Shown here piece by piece: positions 40,504 to 48,585 of a DNA stretch of 64,000 nucleotides (position 1 is the first letter of the stretch; each line of letters starts with the position of its first letter). The notes beneath the pieces are model-generated. The model was not told where the DNA came from. It saw only the letters and a list, made by a program, of their open reading frames with translations, and did no database searches. The stretch spans positions 1-64,000 of the forward strand of contig CAZZIP010000004.1 of assembly GCA_964654415.1 (NCBI GenBank). The letters run 5' to 3'. Source of the DNA: Methylohalobius sp964654415. GTDB taxonomy: Bacteria; Pseudomonadota; Gammaproteobacteria; Methylococcales; Methylothermaceae. The translations under genes and the position numbers were made by a program.

Positions 40504-42507
40504 TCAGTGCACCACTACTTCCGGTTGCTGCGCCGTGGATTGTCCACCAGCAAACAGCGCATCGATAAAGACCCGAGCATCAAAATCCTGGAGATCGTCG
40601 ACTCCTTCGCCGATCCCAATAAAGCGAATCGGAATCCCAAACCGTTTGGCCAAAGCAAAGATCACCCCACCCTTGGCCGTCCCATCCAATTTGGTCAAGG
40701 CCAATCCGGAAACCCCTACCGCCTGATGGAATTGCTCGGCCTGAGCCAAGGCATTTTGACCAGTAGTCGCATCCAGAACCAGAAGCACCTCATGCGGGGC
40801 AGTAGGATCGAGCTTGGCCATGATCCGCTTGATCTTGGCCAGTTCTTCCATCAAATTGGATTTGGTATGCAGGCGTCCGGCAGTGTCCGCGATAAGCACG
40901 TCGACCCCTTTGGCTTTTGCCGACTGGAGGGCGTCGTAGATTACCGAGGCTGGGTCTGCGCCCGGGTGCTGGGCAATGACCGGCACCTGATTGCGCTCCC
41001 CCCACGTCTTTAGCTGCTCCACCGCCGCAGCCCGAAAGGTGTCTCCCGCCGCCAGCATCACGCTATGGCCCTGGCGCTTGAAGCGCTGAGCAAGCTTGCC
41101 GATGGTAGTGGTTTTGCCTACGCCGTTGACTCCTACCACCAAAATGACGAAAGGCTTGTGCTCCGAATCGATGTGTAAGGGTTGGCTGCACGGCGCTAAG
41201 ATTTCGAGTAGAGTATCGTGCAACGCTCGCATGACTTCGACGCTGTCTTGCAGTTGATGGCGCGCAAGCCTTTCGGTTAGGCGATCCATAATCTCCCGCG
41301 TCGCCGGCACTCCCACGTCCGCCAGCAGAAGGTGGGTCTCGATCTGCTCTGCCAAGTCCGCGTCCAGCGTCTTGCCGGCTAATGGCAGGCCAACCAGGAA
41401 GCCGGTCAAACTGCGACGCGTCTTTCCCAATCGCCCTGTGAGGCGTTCGAACAAAGTCTCCGGCCTAGGAGGCGGTGGCAGGAATGCCTCGACCGCTGCC
41501 TCCGCTTCAGGCAGAGCGCCTACTTGCGGCAAGGAGGGCACGCGCCGGAGATGGAAGCCCACAGCGCTGACCGTCAGCAGCAGCGCTACTCCTCCCAGAC
41601 CATGCGCCACCGCCAGAACAGGCAAAGCATACCTCAGCACGCCCATCCCAAGGGCGATCTCGGCAAACAGCAGGAAGTTAAGCAGCAACCCGATCTTACT
41701 CAAATGGGGAATCTTAGGGTTGGAGCTGATCCTGATCCCTAAACTGAACAGAACCAAGAACGCCAACGCAGCTCCAATCCGGTGAAACCAGTGAATCGTA
41801 ATACGGGCTTCTGCGTCCAGCAGCGCCCAGGACGTCAGCCCATTGCCCCACTGCTCCCAGAACGCAAAAGCGCTCCAATCCACAGGTGGCCACCACACTC
41901 CTTGGCAGGTGGGAAAGTCGGGACAAGCTGCACCTGCAAAATTGGCGCTGACCCATCCTCCCAACGCAATCTCCACCAGCGTTACCCACCATGCCAGAGC
42001 CGCAAACCGACGCAGCCCGACCATCTCGGTCACAAGCTCACCCTCTCCGGACTTAAGCTCCAAATACCAGTGTAGGGCGATCGCGGCCATCAACACCGCT
42101 ACCAGCAAATGGGCAGTCACCGATACCGGCATCAGGTGGCTCATCACCACCCCAACCCCCAAGCCCGCCTGAAGCGCATACAAGACCAAGAGAACCAAGC
42201 TACCCCGCAAAGCCTCCCGTCGCTTTGGCTGCCGCCAGGCAAAGCCCACCAGAACGACCAAGACAACCCCCAAGATCACGGCAGCAAAGCGATGTCCCAT
42301 CTGGACCCAAGCCTGGACCGGGTCATACAAAAAGCCGGGATAGGCTTTAAGGGCCTGCGCCGGCAGGCTTTCTGGAAGCCACAGATAACCATAACAAAAA
42401 GGCACGTCTGGGCACGCCAACCCCGCCCCATTCGCCCGAACGTACAAGCCGGAAGCCAGGGTAGCCAAGATCAGCAATAATGCGGCAAAGGTAAGTTTTC
42501 GATACAT
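40504..42507 (-). CDS. CtaA-FtsY fusion: heme A synthase joined to the SRP receptor
   Basis: One uninterrupted 667-residue frame. Counting from the ATG at 42507, about residues 1-320 are COX15/CtaA: eight predicted helices, cysteine pairs CPDVPFC and CPDFPTC in the first and third outer loops, and heme-binding histidines in QMGHR, VTAHL, HWFHR and AVAHG. Residues 321-350 are a linker with LPPPPRP. Residues 351-655 are a full FtsY NG domain: GVNGVGKTTTIGKLA, GDTFRAAA, DTAGR, TKLDGTAKGG and GIGEGVDDLQDF. CtaA ends in the cytoplasm, so topology allows the GTPase to work there. AAGGA lies 9 bases before this ATG; another ATG at 42516 is too close. No internal start with a ribosome site is evident for a separate FtsY. 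Confidence 0.95.
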   Translation of the reverse strand: MYRKLTFAALLLILATLASGLYVRANGAGLACPDVPFCYGYLWLPESLPAQALKAYPGFLYDPVQAWVQMGHRFAAVILGVVLVVLVGFAWRQPKRREALRGSLVLLVLYALQAGLGVGVVMSHLMPVSVTAHLLVAVLMAAIALHWYLELKSGEGELVTEMVGLRRFAALAWWVTLVEIALGGWVSANFAGAACPDFPTCQGVWWPPVDWSAFAFWEQWGNGLTSWALLDAEARITIHWFHRIGAALAFLVLFSLGIRISSNPKIPHLSKIGLLLNFLLFAEIALGMGVLRYALPVLAVAHGLGGVALLLTVSAVGFHLRRVPSLPQVGALPEAEAAVEAFLPPPPRPETLFERLTGRLGKTRRSLTGFLVGLPLAGKTLDADLAEQIETHLLLADVGVPATREIMDRLTERLARHQLQDSVEVMRALHDTLLEILAPCSQPLHIDSEHKPFVILVVGVNGVGKTTTIGKLAQRFKRQGHSVMLAAGDTFRAAAVEQLKTWGERNQVPVIAQHPGADPASVIYDALQSAKAKGVDVLIADTAGRLHTKSNLMEELAKIKRIMAKLDPTAPHEVLLVLDATTGQNALAQAEQFHQAVGVSGLALTKLDGTAKGGVIFALAKRFGIPIRFIGIGEGVDDLQDFDARVFIDALFAGGQSTAQQPEVVVH

Positions 42508-42532
42508 TAAATCCATTCCTTAAAGTACACGC

Positions 42533-43138
42533 TTAACCTATCCGTGAAGCGCGCAACAAGCGCTGCAGGTCATGGTAGAGGCCATAAGGATCAAAGTTTG
42601 AATCATACCACATCATCAAATTACCCAACGGGTCCATCAGCACCACCCGAACTCCTGGCAAGGGGTTCTTAGCGATTTCTGGCACCAATCTTTCCAGGAA
42701 GGCGGGAGAAACCTTGGCGAAATAAAGCCCTTTGTCTTCGTCCAGGAGTCTTAAAGTTTCCGATCCCGGCGGGGTGGCATCCGACCAGACCGCCAATCGC
42801 CGCACTCGGGGAATATCTTTATTGAGAAGCAGATGAAGTTTGTGGGTGTTGGCAAAGGCTTCCTGACAAGCCTGCGCGCAGGGGTTGGGGAAAAAATGGA
42901 TGATTACCCAGCGCCCCCGAATCTCCTTCAGTGGGCGCGAAGACAACTCGGTCACTGGCTGAAACAGATCGTAATCGACCTGTCTGGGTGGATCGATCAA
43001 TGATCCGTGGTTTCCCGGTTTTCCCATAACCCCAGGATGATCCACCAGATACCAGGCCACAGCCAGCGGCAACACTCCGATCGCAACGATCGAGCCAAAT
43101 ACCCACCAACTTCCAGCGCGTTTTGCCCCCTCAGCCAT
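42533..43138 (-). CDS. SCO-like thioredoxin-fold membrane protein of the cytochrome oxidase cluster
   Basis: A 201-residue protein with one N-terminal membrane helix (WWVFGSIVAIGVLPLAVAWYL) and a periplasmic thioredoxin-like domain. RGRWVIIHFFPNPCAQACQE contains a CxxxC motif like that of SCO copper chaperones. A late segment LPGVRVVLMDPLGNLMMWYD resembles their C-terminal strand pair, but the SCO metal-binding histidine is not evident. A gene of this type usually lies between surf1 and ctaA, as here. It probably aids oxidase assembly. It overlaps surf1 by eight bases. Confidence 0.75.
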   Translation of the reverse strand: MAEGAKRAGSWWVFGSIVAIGVLPLAVAWYLVDHPGVMGKPGNHGSLIDPPRQVDYDLFQPVTELSSRPLKEIRGRWVIIHFFPNPCAQACQEAFANTHKLHLLLNKDIPRVRRLAVWSDATPPGSETLRLLDEDKGLYFAKVSPAFLERLVPEIAKNPLPGVRVVLMDPLGNLMMWYDSNFDPYGLYHDLQRLLRASRIG

Positions 43139-43907
43139 GTTCCACCTTTTTTGCTTGTAATCTGCGCGCCCGCTTTAGACCGTGCCAAACCCATAGCCCC
43201 AAGACAATAAAGGCAAAGCTTGCCCATTGCAGGGCATAGCCAAAGTTTCTGCGTGGATCGATGAAATCGAGTTGCCATTCGCGCACGTATCCGTCCGCTG
43301 CATCTGGCGCCATTTTGATCTGAAAATCCAGTATCGGCCGGCCTAAGCGTTGCCCGATGACCTCCGCATTTAACTGCTGCACGACCGCAGGCCAGCCGGC
43401 TGTAGGAATCTCCATGCCTTTCAGATACATGCCTGGCTCTGGAAAGCGATCTACCATCCCGCGTATGGTCGCCTGCTTCCTAGGAAGAGAAATCTCAGGC
43501 AACCGCTTACGGTCGCCACTCGCTGCCACCCATCCGCGATTGACCAGCACCATTCGGCCACTCTTATCGATCTCCAGCGGGGTCAACACCTCGTAACCAA
43601 CTCGCCCATGCCAAGTGCGATTATCCAATAAGAATTGATGATCGCCGTCCCAAACCCCCGTGACGATCACCGAACGATAACGCAACCTGTCCTCCGTCAA
43701 GCGCTCGTCGCCGCGCAACACCACTACCGGAGCCTTGAGCCGGCGTACATTCAAACGCAACAGCGCCTCTTTTTCCTCCGCCCGGTGCAGCTGCCATTGG
43801 GCCAAAAAAAGGAACATCAAGATGGCCATCGCGGTCGAAATGGTCAATGTCCATTTCGGTTTGAAAAGGACGGTTTTACCCTTTAGTATTGCAAGCTTCG
43901 TTTTCAC
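43131..43907 (-). CDS. SURF1-family cytochrome oxidase assembly protein
   Basis: A 258-residue protein with a membrane helix at each end (LTISTAMAILMFLFLAQWQL and ALQWASFAFIVLGLWVWHGL), the usual SURF1 layout. Conserved segments are FLLDNRTWHGRVGYEVLTPL, MVLVNRGWVAA and RNFGYALQW near the second helix. SURF1 helps deliver heme A to subunit I. It is divergent from the DUF2909 gene, with 15 bases between their starts, and precedes the SCO-like gene and ctaA-ftsY. Confidence 0.95.
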   Translation of the reverse strand: MKTKLAILKGKTVLFKPKWTLTISTAMAILMFLFLAQWQLHRAEEKEALLRLNVRRLKAPVVVLRGDERLTEDRLRYRSVIVTGVWDGDHQFLLDNRTWHGRVGYEVLTPLEIDKSGRMVLVNRGWVAASGDRKRLPEISLPRKQATIRGMVDRFPEPGMYLKGMEIPTAGWPAVVQQLNAEVIGQRLGRPILDFQIKMAPDAADGYVREWQLDFIDPRRNFGYALQWASFAFIVLGLWVWHGLKRARRLQAKKVEHG

Positions 43908-43922
43908 TCACATCCACCAACC

Positions 43923-44168
43923 ATGTGGATTAAACTGCTCGTTCTGCTAGCTTTTGTCGGTATTCTCTTGAGCCTGGGGTCGGCGCTCTATTACCTGCTC
44001 AACGACAGGAATCGCTCGCCGCGGACGGTCAAAGCCTTGACTACCCGGATTTCCCTTTCCTTAGTCCTGTTTTTCTTTTTATTGTTCGCCGCTAGCCAAG
44101 GTTGGATCAAGCCTCATGGAATTCAAGCCGGCCTGCTTGACGGACAAAAAAAAGGCGCTATCCGCTAG
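43923..44168 (+). CDS. Twin-transmembrane protein (DUF2909)
   Basis: An 81-residue protein with two membrane helices (IKLLVLLAFVGILLSLGSALYY residues and LSLVLFFFLLFAASQG) joined by a polar loop NDRNRSPRTVKALTTR. DUF2909 proteins lie in cytochrome oxidase clusters of proteobacteria, between ctaE and surf1, and their function is unknown. The gene is opposite in strand to its neighbours. Its last seven codons and stop form half of the transcription terminator at 44146-44176, so the C-terminal tail (DGQKKGAIR) is dictated by that hairpin. Confidence 0.88.
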   Translation: MWIKLLVLLAFVGILLSLGSALYYLLNDRNRSPRTVKALTTRISLSLVLFFFLLFAASQGWIKPHGIQAGLLDGQKKGAIR

Positions 44169-44176
44169 CGCCTTTT
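44146..44176. terminator. Bidirectional rho-independent terminator
   Basis: A 10-bp perfect stem AAAGGCGCTA/TAGCGCCTTT with loop TCCGC, flanked by a run of A on one side and T on the other. On the minus strand the hairpin is followed by TTTTTTTT and terminates ctaE; on the plus strand it ends DUF2909. It separates ctaCDE from surf1-ctaA-ftsY transcription. Confidence 0.85.
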
Positions 44177-44193
44177 GGCGGGTACGAGTTGAC

Positions 44194-45066
44194 TCAAAGC
44201 CAGTACACAAAAATAAACAGCCCAAGCCATACTACGTCCACGAAGTGCCAATACCAGGCGGCTGCTTCGAAGGCGAAATGATGGTCAGGGTCGAAATGAC
44301 CGCGCAGCGCCCTGAGCAACACCACAGTCAGGAAAATCGCCCCAATGGTCACGTGCATGCCGTGAAACCCGGTCAGCATGAAGAAGGTTGAGCCATAAAC
44401 GCCAGCTCCCAGGGTCAGACCCATTTCAGTATAAGCGTGATAGTATTCATACGCCTGCAGGAGAACGAAGCTCACCCCTAAGACGATGGTGGCGATTAGC
44501 CCCTTGATCAGCTGATCCCGATTGTTCCTGAGTAATCCCCAGTGGGCCCAGGTCACCGTCGCGCCGCTCGAGAGCAAGATCAGGGTATTCAAGGCTGGAA
44601 TTCCCCACGCCTCCATCGGCTCAAATTTCCCCCCCACGTGAGCTGGGCCATTAGTAGGCCACTCCGGGACATAGTCAGGCCACAACAGGTGGGTAAACTG
44701 GCCAACCCCAGTCGTTCCCTCCCCTCCTAGCCAGGGGACGGCGTACATCCGAATGTAAAACAGCGCTCCGAAGAAGCCTGCAAAAAACATTACTTCCGAG
44801 GCGATGAACCAGATCATACCCCAGCGGAAGGATCGCCCGACCTGCTCGTTGTAGAGCCTAGCGACACTCTCGTGGATCACTTCTCCAAACCAACCGGTCA
44901 TCATCCCGAGTACGATGAGCATCCCTCCCGCCATGAACAACCCACCAATACCGGAACCCAGTAGCTTGATGGAGAAGCCGACCATGAAGATAAACAACCC
45001 CAACGATCCAAAAATCGGCCATTTCGCCTTGTGGGGCAAATAGTAGCTACCGTTTGCAGACACCAT
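44194..45066 (-). CDS. ctaE: Cytochrome c oxidase subunit III
   Basis: A 290-residue membrane protein with seven helices. Conserved segments are FRWGMIWFIASEVMFFAGFF, LNTLILLSSGATVTWAHWGL, YGSTFFMLTGFHGMHVTIGA and FEAAAWYWHFVDVVWLGLFI at the end. AAGGGGAAA precedes the ATG. An FNR-like box lies 17 bases upstream and a 36-residue peptide gene precedes it. No cox11 is present in its usual place upstream of ctaE. Confidence 0.97.
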   Translation of the reverse strand: MVSANGSYYLPHKAKWPIFGSLGLFIFMVGFSIKLLGSGIGGLFMAGGMLIVLGMMTGWFGEVIHESVARLYNEQVGRSFRWGMIWFIASEVMFFAGFFGALFYIRMYAVPWLGGEGTTGVGQFTHLLWPDYVPEWPTNGPAHVGGKFEPMEAWGIPALNTLILLSSGATVTWAHWGLLRNNRDQLIKGLIATIVLGVSFVLLQAYEYYHAYTEMGLTLGAGVYGSTFFMLTGFHGMHVTIGAIFLTVVLLRALRGHFDPDHHFAFEAAAWYWHFVDVVWLGLFIFVYWL

Positions 45067-45083
45067 GACTTTCCCCTTGGATT

Positions 45084-45097
45084 TTGTTCTAAATCAA
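45084..45097. promoter_or_regulatory. Candidate FNR/ANR-type box upstream of ctaE
   Basis: TTGTTCTAAATCAA keeps the ATCAA half-site and TTG of the other half of the FNR consensus (TTGAT-N4-ATCAA). It is in the 43-base gap between the small peptide gene and ctaE. The same sequence read on the minus strand contains GATTTAGAAC, similar to motifs near ctaD and ctaG. Confidence 0.3.
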
Positions 45098-45109
45098 ACT
45101 TCTGCCTTC

Positions 45110-45220
45110 TCAATCACCTGGCGCACGACCGAGCATATTTAGCAGCGTCAGGACATACAGCACCAGTGCCAGCAGCCCCAACGCCACTGCCAGGATCAGA
45201 TTCCTTCTACGGATATTCAT
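45110..45220 (-). CDS. 36-residue single-span oxidase-associated membrane peptide
   Basis: A short frame with sequence MNIRRRNLILAVALG then LLALVLYVLTLLNML and a polar end GRAPGD. It has a positively charged N-terminus and one membrane helix. Its position directly after ctaD matches the tiny 'cytochrome oxidase small assembly protein' genes seen between ctaD and cox11 in betaproteobacteria. GGCGGGA lies just before the ATG (weak). It is too short for usual gene finders, so the assignment depends on position and composition. Confidence 0.65.
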   Translation of the reverse strand: MNIRRRNLILAVALGLLALVLYVLTLLNMLGRAPGD

Positions 45221-45240
45221 CCCGCCATTCCATCTGCCCC

Positions 45241-46848
45241 TTACTCGCACTCGATGGCTTTTTGAATATCTATACCCTCAAAGGAATGATGATAAGGCAT
45301 CGGCGAAGGCAGGTTCCATTCTAGACCATGGGCTTTGGCTCCTTCCCACACTTCACTGCTAGCCTTCTCACCCACACCCCGGATCGCTTGGTAAACCACA
45401 TAGACTAGGAGCAACTGGGCAAAGCCGAAAATGAATGCCCCAACCGTGGACATCTGGTTAAACTCAGTAAATTGGATCGCATAATCGGGGATCCGCCGCG
45501 GCATTCCAGCAAGCCCCAGGAAATGTTGGGGCATGAACAACACGTTGAATCCCAGGAATGAAAGCCAGAAGTGCAGCTTGCCCAACCGCTCGTCGTACTT
45601 CACCCCGGTCCACTTGGGCAACCAGTAGTAAATGCCGGCAAAGATCGCAAATACGCCGCCTCCCACCAGAGTGTAGTGGAAGTGGGCGACGATGAAGTAA
45701 TTATCGTGATAATAAAGATCCGCCGGCACCTGAGACATCATGATGCCGGTAAACCCACCTATGACAAACAAGACCAGGAAACCCAAGGCATTGAGCATGG
45801 GAGTCTCGAAGGTCAATGACCCTTTCCACATCGTAGCTAGCCAGTTGAACACCTTGACCCCAGTGGGGACAGCGATCAACATGGTGGAGTACATGAAGTA
45901 CAACTCCGCCGGCACTGGCATCCCCACGGTGTATTGGTGGTGCGACCAGACGATGAAGGATAAAAAGCCGATCACCGCCGTGGCGTAAACCATCGAGCTC
46001 TTGCCGAACAAGGGCTTGCGAGAAAAGGTCGGAATGACGTGGGAGATGATCCCGAACGCCGGCAAAATGATGATATACACTTCCGGATGGCCAAAGAACC
46101 AGAACAAATGCTGGAATAGCACCGGATCGCCGCCGCCGGCAGGATTGAAGAAACTAGTGCCAAAATACTTGTCGGTCAGCAGCATGGTTACTGCACCCGC
46201 CAGCACCGGCATCACCAAGATCAACAAAAAGGCTGTGATCAACCACGTCCAGCAGAACATGGGCATCTTCATCATAGTCATGCCCGGGGCGCGCAAGTTG
46301 AAAATAGTGACGATGATGTTGATCGAAGCCAAGATTGAGGATAATCCCAGAAGATGCACACTGAAGATGGTAAACGGCAGTGCATCTCCGGTCTGCAGCA
46401 CCAGAGGTGGATACAGCGTCCAGCCGGAGGCTACTGCCCCGCCATTCATAAACAGGGTTGAGGAGAGCAAAACCGCAGCAAACGGAAGCACCCAGAAACT
46501 CCAGTTGTTCAGTCTGGGCAACGCCATGTCCGGGGCGCCGATCATCGGTGGAATCATCCAATTAGCAAACCCCGCAAACGCCGGCATTACTGCTCCAAAC
46601 ACCATAATTAGCGCGTGCAGGGTAGTCATCTGATTGAAGAAGTAGGGATCGACCAACTGCAGGCCGGGTTTGTATAACTCCGCCCGGATGATTAATGCCA
46701 TCGCTCCGCCGACGAAGAACATGATCAGCGCAAAGGTCAGATAAAGGGTTCCGATGTCCTTGTGGTTGGTGGTCGTCACCCACCTGAGCCACCCCTTCTG
46801 GGGAGCATGCTCATGATGTTCGCCGTGCGGCTCAGCTACCGTTGCCAT
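45241..46848 (-). CDS. ctaD: Cytochrome c oxidase subunit I (aa3 type, A1 family)
   Basis: A 535-residue, twelve-helix catalytic subunit. Heme a ligand and proton-channel motifs include TTTNHKDIGTLYL and TTLHALIMVFGAV. The copper-B region is WFFGHPEVYIIILPAFGIIS with the His-Tyr crosslink pair and the glutamate of A1-family oxidases, followed by WSHHQYTVGM. The heme ligands are near DNYFIVAHFHYTLVGG. It needs heme A from CtaB and CtaA. It lies 37 bases downstream of ctaC. Confidence 0.98.
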   Translation of the reverse strand: MATVAEPHGEHHEHAPQKGWLRWVTTTNHKDIGTLYLTFALIMFFVGGAMALIIRAELYKPGLQLVDPYFFNQMTTLHALIMVFGAVMPAFAGFANWMIPPMIGAPDMALPRLNNWSFWVLPFAAVLLSSTLFMNGGAVASGWTLYPPLVLQTGDALPFTIFSVHLLGLSSILASINIIVTIFNLRAPGMTMMKMPMFCWTWLITAFLLILVMPVLAGAVTMLLTDKYFGTSFFNPAGGGDPVLFQHLFWFFGHPEVYIIILPAFGIISHVIPTFSRKPLFGKSSMVYATAVIGFLSFIVWSHHQYTVGMPVPAELYFMYSTMLIAVPTGVKVFNWLATMWKGSLTFETPMLNALGFLVLFVIGGFTGIMMSQVPADLYYHDNYFIVAHFHYTLVGGGVFAIFAGIYYWLPKWTGVKYDERLGKLHFWLSFLGFNVLFMPQHFLGLAGMPRRIPDYAIQFTEFNQMSTVGAFIFGFAQLLLVYVVYQAIRGVGEKASSEVWEGAKAHGLEWNLPSPMPYHHSFEGIDIQKAIECE

Positions 46849-46885
46849 ACTTAGTTACCTCACTCAAATTACGATCTAAATCGAT

Positions 46886-48013
46886 TCAACGAAGGTCGGC
46901 GATTTCTTCGGGTTTCACTAAATCACCGGTGTTGTTGCCAAAAGCATTGCGTACATAGGTGATGACCGCGGCCAAATCCTCAGCGCTGATGTTTGGGTCT
47001 TTGCCAAATGCTGGCATGATTCCCTTGCCTTTCAAAACGATCTCGATTACTTGACTGCGGTCGCCGGTTGCTACTGTGCTCCCCGCCAAAGTCGGAAACG
47101 TATTGGCAACCCCTTCTCCCTTGCTCTGATGGCAGCTCGCGCAATGGGTATTGTACGCGGCCTGTCCCAAGGTCATCGCTCGTTCCGCGTTCCACCCGCT
47201 CGCTTCGGAGGCAACTGCGTGGGTTTGTTTCCATTCGGCGACCCAGGCTTTATATTCGTCTTCGGTCACCGCCTTGACCACAATGGGCATATAACCATGA
47301 TCGCGGCCGCACAGCTCGGTGCATTGTCCACGGTAAATGCCAGGCTTTTCGATAGTCACCCACGCGGCGTTGACGTAACCAGGGATAGCGTCTTTCTTCC
47401 AACCAAAAGCTGGTACCCACCAAGCGTGGATGACGTCAGCTGCAGTGATCAAAAAGCGGATTCTTTTGTTGATTGGCACTACCAGCGGGTGATCAACATT
47501 CAACAAATAATTGTCTACTTTCTCTGGATCTAGGTCGGATCCCAACTGACGCGCTCGATTGCTGGCCTCATCCAGACTGCTGAAGAATTTGATGCCTTCC
47601 TCAGGATACTCATAGTGCCACTTCCACTGATAGCCAGTCACCTTGATGGTCATCTCAGCGTCTGAGGTATCCTCAAGCCGAATCAATGCCTTGGTTGCCG
47701 GGACAGCCAGTCCAACTAGGATTAGCACCGGGATGATCGTCCAGACGATTTCCAGCTTGGTGTTCTCATGAAAAGTGGCCGGCACCGGATGCCTGGATTT
47801 ACGGTGATTGATGATCGAGTAAAACATGACTCCGAACACCACCACCCCAATGCCCACACACACCCAGATGGCATACACGTGGAAATCATAAATTATCCGA
47901 CTCGTTTCAGTCGGCCCCACCGGGATGTTGAGACGATAATCCGCCCAGCCAGTAATCGTCGCCAGACTCAAGACTACCGCGATAAACAGCTGTTTGAGAC
48001 GATGTAGGATCAC
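46886..48013 (-). CDS. ctaC: Cytochrome c oxidase subunit II with fused cytochrome c domain
   Basis: A 375-residue subunit: signal peptide (LFIAVVLSLATITGWA), two membrane helices (about 40-62 and 88-108), the CuA cupredoxin domain and a C-terminal class I cytochrome c. CuA ligands are in GQCTELCGRDHGYMPIVV, with the first His in VIHAWWVPAFG. The heme-binding motif is HCASCHQSKGEG, with the distal Met likely in GIMPAFGKD. The fused heme domain makes this a caa3-like subunit II, as in many betaproteobacteria. It starts 16 bases after DUF2244. Confidence 0.98.
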   Translation of the reverse strand: MILHRLKQLFIAVVLSLATITGWADYRLNIPVGPTETSRIIYDFHVYAIWVCVGIGVVVFGVMFYSIINHRKSRHPVPATFHENTKLEIVWTIIPVLILVGLAVPATKALIRLEDTSDAEMTIKVTGYQWKWHYEYPEEGIKFFSSLDEASNRARQLGSDLDPEKVDNYLLNVDHPLVVPINKRIRFLITAADVIHAWWVPAFGWKKDAIPGYVNAAWVTIEKPGIYRGQCTELCGRDHGYMPIVVKAVTEDEYKAWVAEWKQTHAVASEASGWNAERAMTLGQAAYNTHCASCHQSKGEGVANTFPTLAGSTVATGDRSQVIEIVLKGKGIMPAFGKDPNISAEDLAAVITYVRNAFGNNTGDLVKPEEIADLR

Positions 48014-48029
48014 AATACCCCCTCTTCAA

Positions 48030-48506
48030 CTATGATGACGAAAGCACCTGGCGTAACGATCGCGCCAGCGCGGCCTTTTCTTCTTCGATCAAAAACGCGC
48101 CGACTTCTACGCGCCTGCCGTGAGAACCCAGATATAACCTGCTCGGCTCAGTCCGGCCTTTAGGTCCGGCCCAATCTATCCGCACCCAAGCGCGGTGAAA
48201 CTCGTAGCAGCGATTTGTCTGCCGCGCTGCACATTCGATTCGAATCTTAACCGAGTCGACGGTAATGACCTCGCGCACGGCGCTTTGGCGCATGCTCCAA
48301 TTCAAGCTGTAACCGAGCAACCATAGTTCAATCCCGGCAAAAGGCAAAACCGGCCAGGCTCCGATCCAGGCAAATGCGCCTCCGATCACCGTCATCCCGA
48401 GTCCGACCAGAGCGAGCAAACATCTAGCTTGGTGGCGGTTCAAAGAGGCATTGGGAAGCAATATCCAGCGCTGTTGATCGGACTTGCCACCCTGGTGCAC
48501 GATCAT
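48030..48506 (-). CDS. DUF2244 membrane protein
   Basis: A 158-residue protein with two adjacent membrane helices (LLALVGLGMTVIGGAFAWIG and VLPFAGIELWLLGYSLNW) and a soluble C-terminal domain containing RAWVRIDWAGPKG and RLYLGSHGRRVEVGAFL. DUF2244 genes usually lie just upstream of ctaC in alpha- and betaproteobacteria. The role is unknown but likely concerns oxidase biogenesis. On the minus strand, GACAAT at 48561-48556 could be a -10, with the FNR-like box centred about 43 bases before the start point. Confidence 0.85.
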   Translation of the reverse strand: MIVHQGGKSDQQRWILLPNASLNRHQARCLLALVGLGMTVIGGAFAWIGAWPVLPFAGIELWLLGYSLNWSMRQSAVREVITVDSVKIRIECAARQTNRCYEFHRAWVRIDWAGPKGRTEPSRLYLGSHGRRVEVGAFLIEEEKAALARSLRQVLSSS

Positions 48507-48585
48507 GACGGCAAAGACAGGCTAACCCCCCCAAAACTGTGGTTTAATGTAACTGATTGTCTTCTACGCCGCAAGACGATTGACT

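Noticed and set aside
41440..41560. Separate internal start for FtsY inside the ctaA-ftsY frame
   Set aside because: The in-frame GTG at 41541 and TTG near 41454 have no properly spaced ribosome site, and the next ATG lies inside the N domain. Rare internal initiation cannot be excluded.
46001..46633. 210-residue frame antisense to ctaD
   Set aside because: The peptide is a shadow of the conserved subunit I helices.
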